DNA of 64,000 bases from Cyprinodon diabolis (lineage: Eukaryota > Chordata > Actinopteri > Cyprinodontiformes > Cyprinodontidae): contig CM060082.1 of NCBI GenBank assembly GCA_030533445.1, forward strand, positions 40,766,817 to 40,830,816, given 5' to 3'. Shown here piece after piece: positions 46,451 to 58,334 of this stretch (its first letter is position 1; every line of letters begins with the position of its first letter). The position numbers were made by a program, and so were the translations under genes. The notes under the pieces are model-generated. The model was not told where the DNA came from, did not search any database, and saw only the letters and a program-made list of their open reading frames with translations.

Positions 46451-48796
46451 GTTAATAAAGTAATCCAAAAGAATAACTGTCCATAAATCTGATATTTTCT
46501 TTTAGTCCTAAATGTCACTCAAACTAAAAATGACAGCTCCGGTTAATGGTCATAAACTTAAAAGCAGTGTTCCTGATTTAAGATGAATTCTTCATACAGA
46601 GTAATTGCTGCATGCGGTTATTATTTTCTCTTGGAAAGCCATCATTCAAAAGCAGTGACCAACGTTGGAAACAGAATCCAGTGTCTTTCTCTGTCTACTC
46701 AAGTTGTTGTTATTTGTCGCAGAAGCTGCTGTGACAGAAGAAGATTAAGACGTTCTCCTTATTTAAAAAAGCTTCCTCTGTCCCCATGCAGCGCAGATCT
46801 GCAGGGACGTGGCTCAGACATGTTATTAAAGTAGATCAGAGGAGCTGCGGTTTGGTCGGAGGAGCCCCACAGGCACGGATGGCAAAGAATAGGACGGATG
46901 AGACATGAGTGGAGCTTTGTGAAGTTTGGGTTTATAGAATGGAATCATCCTGCTGTCAGGTCTGCAAGGTTTTGTACAACAGAAGACTTTTATTACTGCT
47001 TACATGAAAACTTTGGTGAGTCAGTTTTCTCTAGAATAAAGGATTTGTTTTCTGTGGCAACTGGAAAAATAGGGCTTGTTATGTAGGTATTTATCAGGTC
47101 CAGGACAAATGACAATACAAACGTTGCTCTCGTTTTTGCTAAATGTCCATGCAGATTAATAGAAATGTCTCTTTACTCCTCACTCCAGAGAGAAGCTCAC
47201 CAAAATCCCTAACATCAGGTTTTCTGTTCCCATGTGGACATTATTTACCATTTCTGGAAAAAGCAGTTCCCCTCTAAACCAGAGGGTGGCAGCACTGACA
47301 GCATGAAGTGGAACATCTTAACTTAAAATACTAGACTATTAACTATAAATTAACAATACATTTTTATTCACATCAATAGACCAACATTAAAGATGATAAA
47401 TACAGATTTCATGGTCTTTTCAGAGCTGGTATGGTTTTTTTTTTTTTTTTAGCTGTGTAAATATGAGTTTAGTTTTCTTATAAGGGCATTATGATTTATT
47501 TGGAATTTATGTGTCTTGCCTATTTATTTTCCTGTAGACTTACCTTATACTCTTCTTAACAATTATCTGTTTTTGTTTGCTTACTTATGGTGTGGGTCAG
47601 AAAAGGGCCAAAAACAACAAAGTTGACAGGCTGTATGACAAAAAAAATATATAGATTTTCTTCAACAAAATAAATCATTTTTTTCCTGTCTGGTGTATCC
47701 TAATCTATCACAGTTAATATACCAAAGCATTGTTTATGGTCAATAAAACAATCACCAACATCACCAATCTGTCTAGTAGTGTTTGTTAGTTTTATTTTAT
47801 TTCACCCAATGAGGTTTGGACTCTACCTGACCTTGTCTATGATATTTTAGCAGCAGATCCTTTAAATTTTATTAGTTATATATATTCGGGTTCTATTGAT
47901 TAGACTTGTCCAGTAGAGATTATTTTAATTTGTCTGACATCCAAAAAACTTAGATACAACGTTATTACCTCAGTTTGTGCTGCTCAAACTTTTTCGCAAA
48001 CATTGTTGCTACCTAGCAGAGTGAATTATCCAATAGAAAGAAGAGACCACAGAAATCAAGAAATGCCTAAATAATCTGTATCAATGCTTATTAAGGCGGG
48101 ATATGAGAGAGACATTAACTCATGGAAGCAAAACTCAATCTTTTCCAAAATATCAAAGCCTAAAGTATCACATATTGGAGCGGATTGGTAAACTATGGGA
48201 TCATATTATTGCAGGGGTGTCAACTTTATATCAGACCAACGTGGCATTATCAAGTCTTTAAAAGGGTTTAAAACTTTTGATTTCATGAATAAAAAAGAAC
48301 CGACTGCTCTGGAATTATAACTTTACTCCCATTTATTTGCAGCTTTAACCACTTTGCACACTTTAGCTTTATGGAAATGGCTGAAAGGCAATTGTATGCC
48401 TTCAGGACTCCAGCAAACCAGGGTGAGCGTCATTATCCTTAAATAAAGAAAACAAGGAACAGTAGGGAACATTCTTTGTAGTTATGAATCAGTGTTCGTG
48501 ATTCAACAATAATGAATAAATTGAGTTAAAAGTGCATTCATGGAGATTTCCGAGGCAAACAAAACCACCGCCAACCACAGAGAAAACAAAAAACATGGAG
48601 GGCTGACTCACAGTTGCCAAAAAACGTATCTTCCTCAGAGAATATTCAATATACAGATGAAGAAAGTGGAACATTAGGCTGATAAGATGTTTTTACTGTT
48701 AAATGTAGAGTAAAACCATCAGCATTGCACGTAAGGAACAGCAGTATATAAACAGTTCATAGGATGGAGACAGAGTGACATCTGGGGCAGCTTTGT
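46451..48796. other. AT-rich sequence without recognised feature
   Basis: Poly-T run near 47438-47451. No gene or repeat end recognised. Confidence 0.5.
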
Positions 48797-48798
48797 TA

Positions 48799-49090
48799 CA
48801 CTGGAAAAAAATGGAAATCTAGATAAGTAATCTTTTCTTAAAATAAGTGTATTTGTTCTTGGATTGAGGAGGTAAAATAGACATCTTGCCAATGGAGCAA
48901 GAAAATTTAGACTTAAGATAAGAAAACACAATTGCATTGTCTTATTTCAAGTGTATTTTATCCAATTATCTTATTCTAAGAGTAAAAATTCTCATTCCAT
49001 TGGCAAACTATCTAATTTACCTACTCAAATTAAGGGTAAATACACTTAATTGAAGACATTTTTACTTATTTCTAGATCGTTTTCCCAGTG
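48799..49090. mobile_element. TA-target MITE (CACTGGAAAA ends)
   Basis: 292 bp, starts CACTGGAAAAAAATGG and ends CGTTTTCCCAGTG. TA is present on both sides (48797-48798, 49091-49092), as for Tc1/mariner-type MITEs. Internal words such as TTCCATTGGCAAACT recur near 49733-49750, where a scrap of the same family seems to lie. Confidence 0.65.
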
Positions 49091-49092
49091 TA

Positions 49093-50709
49093 CTTCAGGA
49101 ACTACTGATGAAACAATAGCCCCAGTTATATTACCATCTCTGCGGAGATTGAATCAGTTAACCATGCTGAGCTCAGTTCCTTACGACCATTTACACACCA
49201 CGCTAGCACGGTTCCTCGCCTCCTAGTGACGATCTACGGTACTACTGCTCTCTAGAGGTAAAAAGGCAAAGTAAGATTAACGAAGTTTGTGGAGATTCAA
49301 CGACACATTCTGCTCAAGCGCTCTTTGTTATCTAACAACTGAGCCAGAATTGAACCACGCGGAGCTCTGCTCATGAACTAATACCAGTTTAGTGCGGTTC
49401 CGTTGTGTCTGGCTTGGTCCGGTTCAGTTTTGCTGGCTATGTACACTCAACAGTTATCTCGGTTACAGTTTCAAAAGGGTCATGTAATTTAGGCTTATGA
49501 ATTCGACTTTCTGGCCAAAAATCCTTGAAATGATGTTGGGCCGCCAGGTTGGAGCTTTATCTGAAACCTAATCAAACCTAATGAAAAAAAAAAAACATCT
49601 ATAAATAAGGGAGAAATTCCAGTGTGTTTGCTTTTAATTTGAGCAGTTAAATAAGATAATCAATGGAATGAATACTTTTGTCCTTAAAAAGCATTAATGA
49701 GATAGTATGCACTTGAAATAAGATAATTTTATTCCATTGGCAAACTGTCTGACACACACAAGGAAATATACACTTATTTTGAGAAAAATGTAATTACCTA
49801 TTCCCTATTTTGCGTTGTGGTTATGTTCCTAAGAAAGATCTGAGGAATATTGACATGTCCACTGACTGGTTCCAAAAAGGAGAAAAAAGGAAGGTTTTGG
49901 TGTTGCCACGGTCAAATTCTGGATTTAAACCCTGTCTGTAACATTGCAAATGACCTTAAACACCCATTAATTTGTCCAACAGGATGTAAAAGACTCACTG
50001 CCAGTTAGAGCAAATGATTAATGGCAGTTGGTGGTGCTAAAGGTGGCAGATATTAGGTTTCAGGAGCAGCTGCTTTGTGGAATGTTGCCAGAATAGTTTG
50101 GATGGCTTTCATTCTCTTATTAAATTTCAAATTTTGACCTTTTCTTATTAACTCAACTTCCCATTGTCTGATATTCAAGTTAGATTGATGATCTAAAAAA
50201 AAAAACAAAGTTCTTTTGAAAGACGAAAGCAAAAACAGAACTGTGTATGGAAAGTGCCAGTGCCCAGAGTTACTATGAAATGGCATTTGTTCTCAATTTG
50301 CGTCTCAATAGGAACCTGTAAGCCACAATTGTTGCTTTGAGACAATCAGCACAAAATGTTTTAAAGGAAAAGAACATTTGGTACTGATAGAATTAGTCTT
50401 TGCTATTCTTGTTTGCACTTGTTAAAATCTAATATTAATCTTCTGAAAAGCAGAAGTAGATATAGTTAGTTTTCCCACCCATAGTGTAACACTATGAATA
50501 ATTGAGTCTAATGTTTATCCCAACCAGCTTTTCTAATTAGGACAGTCTTCTGTCAAGACAAAATAATTATTTTCATTATGAACGTAACAAAGATTCCACA
50601 ATGTAATGGTGGCCTATTGAGATAATAAATCTTAAAGTGTTGACAACTGATTTCATTGTAATTTTGCATTACACTAATGCAGCAGGACATTTCAGGTCTT
50701 TGTCTTTCA
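49093..50709. other. Mostly featureless; MITE scrap
   Basis: Around 49660-49800 words shared with the MITE at 48799 (for example CTTGAAATAAGATAATTTTA) suggest a degraded copy. Nothing else recognised. Confidence 0.45.
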
Positions 50710-51500
50710 ACTGGAGAAGTTCAAGTATCTCTGGGTCTTGTTCATGAGAGTTCATAGAGCTGGAGATCGATGGACGGATCGGCGCGGCGTCAGTAGTGAT
50801 GCAGTCGCTGTATCGAACTGTTGTGGCAAAGAGGGAGCTGAGTCGGGGGGTCTAAGCTCTGCATTTACCGATCGATCCACGTTCCTACCCTCACCTATTG
50901 TCATGAGATCTGGGTAATGACCAAAAGGACAAGATCGCGAATACAAGCGGTCGAAATGGTAAATGGCATGTACTTATATAGCGCCTTTATTCAAGTCAGG
51001 AGACTTGACCAAAGCACTTAACACTACATTCATTCACCCATTCACACACACACACTCACAGCTACATTGTAGCCACAGCTGCCCTGGGGCTCATTGACAG
51101 AAGCGGGGCTGCCGTACACTGGCGCCACCGGGCCCTCTGACCACCATCAGTAGACAATGCAGGTGAAGTGTCTTGCCCAAGGACACAATGACACTGAAAG
51201 TCGGAGTCAGGGCTTGAACCATCAACCCTTCGATTTTAGGGCAAACTCCTACATCCAATGCCACTGTCGCCCTTCGCAGGGTGGCTGAGCGCACCCTTCG
51301 AGATCGGGTGAGGAGCTCAGTCACCCGGGAGGAGCTCGGAGTAGAGTCGTTGATCATCCATGTCGAAAGTAGCCTCAGGCATCTGTTCCGGATGCCTCCT
51401 GGTCGCCTTTCTTATGACGTGTTACAGGAATGTCGTATTGGGGTGAGGCTCCATGGAAGGCCCAGGACTTCCATGGGGCCAACCATGGAAGATAATACAA
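50710..51500 (+). pseudogene. Rex3-like RTE LINE fragment, disrupted
   Basis: Plus-strand pieces correspond to the end of the RTE reverse transcriptase. EKFKYLWVLFM-like sequence lies near 50717, a KRELSR-like region near 50830, the ITRIQAVEM-like part near 50935, then after an insertion RRVAERTLRDRVRSSVTREE and HLFRMPPGRL (51275-51400). It matches the minus-strand copy at 53848-54584. Stops and frameshifts are present. A 314-bp dispersed repeat (50959-51272) splits it. The 3' tail is missing. Confidence 0.75.
50959..51272. repeat. Dispersed repeat inserted in the Rex3-like copy
   Basis: It holds the common fish series TATATAGCGCC, AAGCACTTAACACTACATTC, CATTCACCCATTCACACA and AGTGTCTTGCCCAAGGACAC. 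It separates LINE sequences that are contiguous in other copies (GTCGAAATG before, TTCGCAGGGTGGC after). Class and duplication were not resolved. Confidence 0.6.
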
Positions 51501-51548
51501 CTGCCGGCTGGCAGCCATACCCCCCTAGGTATGGCTGCCAGCCGGCAG
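51501..51548. repeat. Perfect 20-bp hairpin
   Basis: CTGCCGGCTGGCAGCCATAC at 51501-51520 is exactly complementary to 51529-51548, with an 8-base loop CCCCCTAG. It lies at the broken 3' edge of the Rex3-like fragment. Confidence 0.9.
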
Positions 51549-53836
51549 CTTCTCACAGTGGATATTCTAAGAAAAAACTATTGAGTCTTTCAACAAGAGA
51601 ACAAACAACAAACAGGTCCTAATCAAAATGTGACAAGTACAGAAGAGGCACTGTGGAGTGCTTCAACTTTTCCCAATCTTTTTTGCTTTAACACAACGCG
51701 AAGGCCTACCTGTATCTTAAGCCATGAAAACTTGAGTTACTTTCCATAACTAAATCACCGTTCCAAATCTCAGTCGTTCTCCTGCATAAGTCATACCTGT
51801 TTTTTAATCCTGAGGTGTAGATGCAGTAGGGAAAAATACAGGGCTGTGATCGGCGTGTCAAATAATGATACGCACAGTTATTGTAAGCATCCAATGGATG
51901 CAACACAGACTCATGGAATATGCTTCATGGATATAAGATATTTGAGTAAAAGGTTTACACTTAAGGGGGCCAAAGTTAGAGCCAACGTTCTGTGAGAACC
52001 CTGGGTCCACATCTGTGACCAAATATACTATGTGTCGAATACATGGTGTCAATTAAACTATGTCATCTTTATTCAGGAAACTGTTTGCATTTACAGTGTA
52101 TAAGAGGGAGGAGGAAATCTTGGACTTCTTTTTCTTTGGATACCAGCACATACAAATGACTCTTTTAATTTCTCAATTCTGAACTAATCATACCTGGAAT
52201 AAATTCTGTAAAACTTTTTCTTCCTCTTTTAAGTCATTTTTACACATTTCCAATTATTAAGTTTGGTTGAACTTAGTAGACTGCTATCAGGATAAGAACT
52301 GGAAGGGAAGCTCTGAGACAGACACCTTCAGGGGATGGCTTCCATTACAATATATGGATGGATGGATGGATGGATGGATGGATGGATGGATGGATTGACG
52401 GAAGGACGGATGGATTGACGGAAGGACGGATGGCCAGATATGTAATGAACTGTTTACTATATTTTTTGTTTTCTGTTTTATTTTTTAAACCATTACTCAG
52501 AGTTGATGTTCAAACAAAGCTTCTGGGAAAATTCTTGTTTCGTTTTTTTCTGACTCTAACAACAGATTTGCATGCGAGTGATCGTAATCTCCTCCCCTGC
52601 TCTCATCTGTCGAACATGTTTGCTTTGCCCTGACATATGGTGCCGTGGCCCTTTATCTGCACTTTTAAAAGACGTATGGGAGGGCAGACCGCGCTGGACA
52701 AACGGGCTCTTCTTTCTCTTTCTCTTCTTCTCTGTTTACCTGCTATTGTTCACAGCTTCTGCGTGGCGATGAAGAGAAAGGAGTGATTTATGTGTGCAGT
52801 GACAACAACAAGTGTTTTGGCTGCTGCGGCGCCAGCGCTCTTCTTTATCCTGTGGAATCGTCTGATGCCCAGGGGCTTCGGTTCTGTGGAACTGTTTGGT
52901 TTTATCTAATTAACTGTTTTAAGGAAATTAGATACTTTTACCAACGTTTGTCCTGACTTAACAAAAAGTTTTGGAATAGAGAGGCTATACCCTGTAAAGA
53001 AGTCAAGTTTGCTCTTTGACCTTCTCGCTCCCTTCTCCTCCTCTCCTTTGCTGCATCTGATATTGTTGATGTTTTTCTTTCTTTCTTCCTGCAAAAATGA
53101 ATAGTGTCTCTGTCGTGTCAGGGAGTCAGGGGCTTCTGGGTTGTCTCCATCCTGCTGCCTGTCTTATCTCACCCACAGATCCTAACTTGACCTGCTTTGG
53201 TGTCGGGCCTCTGCCTGCTCCCCCACTGTGAAGATAGAGTTGTGTTTTTTTTTTTGTATTTTGTAATTGTTACCCCCCTCATTTTTAGATTCCCTCAAGT
53301 TTAAAGCAAGACAGGAACTTCCTACCAACTCCTTCCTGTCTGAGACCCCACTGGGACTATGGGAGGTTTTAATGGAGAGAGGGAAGATTGGTGGGGGGAT
53401 TTATGGACGAGAAGTTCACTGTGTGGGGGGGCTTTGCGTGGAAGGCCCCACCATGAGGTCCTCATTTGTTCGAGAGGCCATTACTGTGACGGACTGTTTA
53501 CAATCAGTGACAGATTGGGTTTACTTAAGGATTTATGTTATTCCTTTAGCTGAAATATATAAACATGGCTGATGCTTTTCCACAGCCCTGCTGTTAGATA
53601 TGAATATATCTTGTAAGGGCTGGGTTACACTTAAAGCACACAAAAATGTGTAATTTGACTTATTTCTCTGAGGATGTCAAGCTTTCACCAGGTGATCAAT
53701 TAGGTAGCTTTACCCTCTCAATTTTTCCTTTACACAAAATTCCTTTTTTAACAGACTTACTCGAACTACATAGTGTAATGTAAAGGTGGGTAATGATTAA
53801 ATTAATGATGTATTCATAACATACAAGTCAAAAAGT
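51549..53836. other. Sequence with one microsatellite, otherwise featureless
   Basis: Apart from 52354-52432 nothing was recognised. 53130-53470 is less AT-rich but shows no exon I could support. Confidence 0.45.
52354..52432. repeat. (ATGG)n and related 20-bp units
   Basis: ATGG array to 52394, then two copies of a unit beginning GGATTGACGGAAGGACGGAT. Confidence 0.95.
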
Positions 53837-53847
53837 GTTGCACAAGA

Positions 53848-54584
53848 TCCATCCATCCATCTTCTTCCGCTTATGCGGGGTCGGGTCGCAGGGGTAGCAG
53901 CTTCAGTAGAGAGGCCCAGACGTCCCTCTCCCCAGCCACTTGGGCCAGTTCCTCCGGGGGAATCCCAAGGCGCTCCCAGGCCTGGGTCTGCCTCTGGGTC
54001 TCCTCCCATTGGGACGTGCCTGGAACACCTCACCAGGGAGACGTCCAGGAGGCATCCTAATCAGATGTCCAAGCCACCTCAACTGGCTCCTCTCGATGTG
54101 GAGGAGCAGCGGCTCTAATCTGAGTCCTTCCTGGATGACTGAGCTCCTCACCCTATCTCTAAGGGAGAGCCCAGACACACTACGGAGAAAAATATTTTCA
54201 GCCGCTTGTATCCGGGATCTCGTTCTTTCGGTCATGACCCAAAGCTCATGACCAAAGATGAGGGCTCAGCTCTCTCTTCACCACAACACACCGGTACAGA
54301 GCACGCTTCACAGCAAATGCCGCACCAATCCGCCTATTGATCTCCCGCTCCATCTTCCCCTCATTCTTGAACAAGACCCCAAGATACTTAAACTCCTCCA
54401 CTAAGGGCAGTACATCCTTCCCAACTTGGAGAAGGCACTCTACCCTTTTCCTGCTCAAGACTATGGTCTCAAATTTGGAGGCACTGATCCTCATCCCGGC
54501 CGCTTCACACTCGGCTGCGAACCGCTCCAGTGAGAGCTGTAGATCACGCCCTCATGATATATCATCTGTAACCAAAAGAAATAA
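53848..54584 (-). mobile_element. Rex3-like RTE LINE, 5'-truncated, with target duplication
   Basis: 737 bp on the minus strand with a GATG-type 3' tail (53848-53860) and a perfect 11-bp duplication gttgcacaaga (53837-53847, 54585-54595). The coding remnant holds the end of the reverse transcriptase: EEFKYLGVLF and EREINRRIGAAFAVKRALYR (54290-54400), then MTERTRSRIQAAE, LSLRDRVRSSVIQE and LRWLGHLIRMPPGRLPGEVF (54020-54235). The frame is interrupted between the two parts (near 54245) by a short deletion and lost near the C terminus. 5' truncation is usual for LINE insertions. Confidence 0.9.
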
Positions 54585-54595
54585 GTTGCACAAGA

Positions 54596-55194
54596 CATAA
54601 GGCAAATCAAAACATTAAAAGCTAAATAGGTAAGTAGTAAAGGCTAGCACTGAAAGCTTTAACATTTAACTCTTTAATTCAATTCCATTCAGTTTATTTA
54701 TAGTCAACAGTTGTTATCAGTCAAAGGTACAGAAATGTGAAACAACATCACAGCTTCTACAAGAGACTCATCTACATTCAATTAATTTCAAAGGGAAGCA
54801 GATCTTTGATCACTAATGTTCGATTATCCTTATCCTGTGAACATTCTTTTTTTATTTGCTTAGTGAGTGATTAATTGATTTCTGCTGTCTACTTTCTGAT
54901 TGTTTGATATTTTCTAGCTTTTTATTATTGGGTTGCCTGGGAGTACAGATATAAAGTAGTCTTCAGGACTAATTCTGGCATATTTATATTTAAATGTTTA
55001 TAACTTTGCACTGTCCCTTTGAAATAAAATAAATGTAAAATAAAAAGTGGTCTAGTGGTTAGTGAGCTTTTCTCGCTGAGCTTTTGGAGGCTTAAAAGTT
55101 AAATTCTTACTTTCCCTCAAATTAAAAAGGGTTTGGTAACAATCTAAACGAAAAAGTTTCCTACTAAGGTGCAAAAGTTTCTGAATAAAAAGTA
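54596..55194. other. Sequence without recognised feature
   Basis: AT-rich. A scrap of the dispersed repeat described at 34985 may lie at 54680-54730. Confidence 0.5.
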
Positions 55195-55196
55195 TA

Positions 55197-56411
55197 CTCA
55201 CCGGCCACTTTATTAGGTACCCCATGCTAGTAACGGGTTGGACCCCCTTTTGCCTTCAGAACTGCCTCAATTCTTCGTGGCATAGATTCAACAAGGTGCT
55301 GGAAGCATTCCTCAGGGAGTTTGGTCCATATTGACATGATGGCATCACACAGTTGCCGCAGATTTGTCGGCTGCACATCCATGATGCGAATCTCTCGTTC
55401 CACCACATCCCAAAGATGCTCTATTGGATTGAGATCTGGTGACTGGAGGCCATTTGAGTACAGTGAACTCATTGTCATGTTCAAGAAACCAGTCTGAGAT
55501 GATTCCAGCTTTATGACATGGCGCATTATCCTGCTGAAAGTAGCCATCAGAAGTTGGGTACATTGTGGTCATAAAGGGATGGACATGGTCAGCAACAATA
55601 CTCAGTTAGGCTGTGGTGTTGCAACGATGCTCAATTGGTACCAAGGGGCCCAAAGAGTGCCAAGAAAATATTCCCCACACCATGACACCACCACCACCAG
55701 CCTGAACCGTTGATACAAGGCAGGATGGATCCATGCTTTCATGTTGTAGACGCCAAATTCTGACCCTACCATCCGAATGTCGCAGCAGAAATCGAGACTC
55801 ATCAGACCAGGCAACGTTTTTCCAATCTTCTATTGTCCAATTTCGATGAGCTTGTGCAAATTGTAGCCTCATTTTCCTGTTCTTAGCTGAAAGGAGTGGC
55901 ACCCGGTGTGGTCTTCTGCTGCTGTAGCCCATCTGCCTCAAAGTTCGACGTACTGTGCATTCAGAGATGCTCTTCTGCCCACCTTGGTTGTAACGGGTGG
56001 TTATTTGAGTCACTGTTGCCCTTCTATCAGCTCGAACCAGTCTGGCCATTCTCCTCTGACCTCTGGCATCAACAAGGCATTTCCGCCCACAGAACTGCCG
56101 CTCACTGGATGTTTTTTCTTTTTCGGACCATTCTCTGTAAACCCTAGAGATGGTTGCGCGTGAAAATCCCAGTAGATCAGCAGTTTCTGAAATACTCAGA
56201 CCAGCCCTTCTGGCACCAACAATCATGCCACGTTCAAAGTCACGCAAATCACCTTTCTTCCCCATACTGATGCTCGGTTTGAACTGCAGGAGATTGTCTT
56301 GACCATGTCTACATGCCTAAATGCACTGAGTTGCCGCCATGTGATTGGCTGCTTAGAAATTAAGTGTTAACGAGCAGTTGGACTGGTGTACCTAATAAAG
56401 TGGCCGGTGAG
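55197..56411 (-). mobile_element. Tc1-type transposon with intact ends
   Basis: 1215 bp. Both ends carry CTCACCGGCCACTTTATT followed by AGGTAC, identical over at least 24 bp, and TA lies directly outside both (55195-55196, 56412-56413). One transposase gene fills the element on the minus strand. The intact ends mean a source of transposase could still recognise it. Confidence 0.95.
55227..56265 (-). pseudogene. Tc1-like transposase, one stop and one frameshift
   Basis: About 346 codons, the usual Tc1 length. Order: N-terminal helix-turn-helix with ISETADLLGFSRATISRVY (residues 26-44); a second DNA-binding part with RRMARLVRADRRATVTQI; catalytic core with WSDESRF (first Asp, about residue 152); GGGGVMVWGIFSW; QQDNAPCHKA (second Asp); and SPDLNPIEHLWD (Glu). 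The three catalytic residues are all present. A TAA stop interrupts the frame at 55603-55605, just after the GIFSW region. A one-base frameshift lies near 55450 between the second Asp and the Glu. The product cannot be functional as it stands. Confidence 0.9.
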
Positions 56412-56413
56412 TA

Positions 56414-57188
56414 TATACCTTTTAAGTAAGAACTGTAAGATTTGTAGATAAGTCATTACCTTTTCTTAGCACCACTACTTTCACATAGGTTGGAAAAACC
56501 AGCAAAAAAAAAGCATTTTAAGCTGTGATAACAGAATTCAAAGTCTGGCTAACTGGAAAGCAAAACCTAAATGATTAATTTAGTCCTAAACGTAAAACTT
56601 GAAAGTTTTCTGCCCTAATATTTTTTTGCTGTGTGTTTCATACTGTCTTAACAGCTTTGTAAATTAGTGATTCATACTGATATCACATCTATGCATGAGT
56701 TGACAGCAAGGAACAAAGTATAAATATTTATTTCTTCTGATTTTCCTTTGCAAATTCAGATACAGACAAACTATTTTAATATTTACAGTTATTTTTACCC
56801 ATAAGGAAACATAATTGGTTTAGAAAAGAGACCACTCTCCATATGGTGCACAGCAAAATGAAAGAGATACTTCTTCAGCATGTGGAGAAAAGGCCTTAAT
56901 GTCTGTTATTCAGCTCTGACCTTCCTGAGGACAAAGACTGAAAAACATTGGCTTAGTATGCGAGCATATTTTTGTTTTTTAAACACCTGGAAGTATAATT
57001 GTTTAACAAATTGAAAATAAAAAATGTTACATCATGTGTCCTACATATACTGTACAGCTACAGGCTATCAATGGCTCTACCACCAAACACGCTTTAGTTC
57101 ATCTTTTCATTTGTTTGACCGATGCTAATGTTAAAGGAAAATATGAAGTATATCATCTCTGACAAAAAATATGTGTAACTGGTTGTTT
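56414..57188. other. AT-rich sequence without recognised feature
   Basis: Nothing recognised. Confidence 0.5.
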
Positions 57189-57311
57189 TTACGCAAAGTA
57201 AAAATTAAAACCAGACTTCTTTTGACCCAAAAACACTTCCAGGGAAACGGTCCCAGGCAAGCGGCATTTGAAGTCATGCTTGGCCGGCGTGTACTGTCCG
57301 GGTGGTGGCCC
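57189..57311 (-). other. Candidate host exon with PPPGQY motif
   Basis: On the minus strand a splice-acceptor-like CTTTTTCCTCCAG ends just before 57311. The following 40 codons read GPPPGQYTPAKHDFKCRLPG and 20 more residues to a TAA at 57189-57191. A PxPGxY word is the mark of SHIPPO (sperm-tail PG-rich) repeats of ciliary proteins. The stretch is GC-richer than its flanks. If real, it could be the last exon of such a gene or an exon whose donor I have not placed. A single motif is thin evidence. Confidence 0.3.
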
Positions 57312-57839
57312 CTGGAGGAAAAAGCCCTCACACAGTAAACAGAGGAGAAAGAAAGACAGAGAGCCACAGTTCGAACGAAGACTATGAGGAGGAGGAGGTT
57401 TGGATGGGACTGGCAGCAGTGGGGTGCCAACAGAACAATGAGGGCTCCATAAGGCTGCCGTTCTCTGTTTTATGTCAGTCTTAGAAAGATAAAGAGAAAC
57501 AACCTTGCTGTGAGGTCAGAGGTCAGTTTCATCCTGAATGCTCATTTATGTCTCACAAGGAAGTGGCAAAGGTGAAAAACCTTTCTGTCACGGGCATTTA
57601 TTCATTTGAATCAAGTAGTAGTTGGTACTCCAGATGGGCATGAGAAGAAACTGTAAAGGAAATGGCTCTGGAATGACTTTTCCCCCAATCTCAATGTCCC
57701 ACTGCGACAAAGCAAACAAGCTGATACCTGATGATGTATTATGGTACCATCTGTACAACCGATTGAATAACAAATAAGACCTTCATATTTACACATGCAC
57801 CTGGTAAATCGAATATTTGGATTTGGGTTGATAGGACTA

Positions 57840-57882
<43 letters not shown>

Positions 57883-58334
57883 CATGGTCAATAAGTGCAG
57901 TTAGTCAGAGCTAGCAGAATATTCTTCACTCAAGGGGATAAAACAGAGTAACCTTTCCCCTTTCAGCCTTCCTGTTACCTGTTCAAAGTCTTGCTCTCTG
58001 TCCAACTTTCTCCATTGCAATAAACCTGAACATTTGGCAAATGTTTCCTGTCAGATCGCCTCCGACAGATCGGAGCTTCGTCTCACTCCATTTTGACAGC
58101 TTTCACTATTAACAGATTTGTCTTTTCTCTGTTAAAGAGCCAACACTGAAGATTGTAGTAGCTAATTACTACATGGTAATAGTATGATTGGACTTGTGCA
58201 CTAAACAGGGAAAACAATTATAGGTTGTTAGTTTCTAACTGGCTGGTATCCTCTAGTTTTGTTTGCTAGTGAGTTTTTTGTGCCTTTCTTGAAAAAAAAA
58301 ACATTCCTTTTTATTTCCATCTTCTTATCTTCTA
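57312..58334. other. Sequence with (TA)n array, otherwise featureless
   Basis: Holds the TA array 57842-57881. Nothing else recognised. Confidence 0.5.
57842..57881. repeat. (TA)n microsatellite
   Basis: Pure TA array. Confidence 0.95.

Noticed and set aside
45727..46518. 263-codon minus-strand open frame
   Set aside because: It crosses solo LTR copy 4 and its flank, has no domain, and is not open in other copies of the LTR.
54246..54494. Independent small gene
   Set aside because: It is the upstream part of the Rex3-like reverse transcriptase of the element at 53848-54584.
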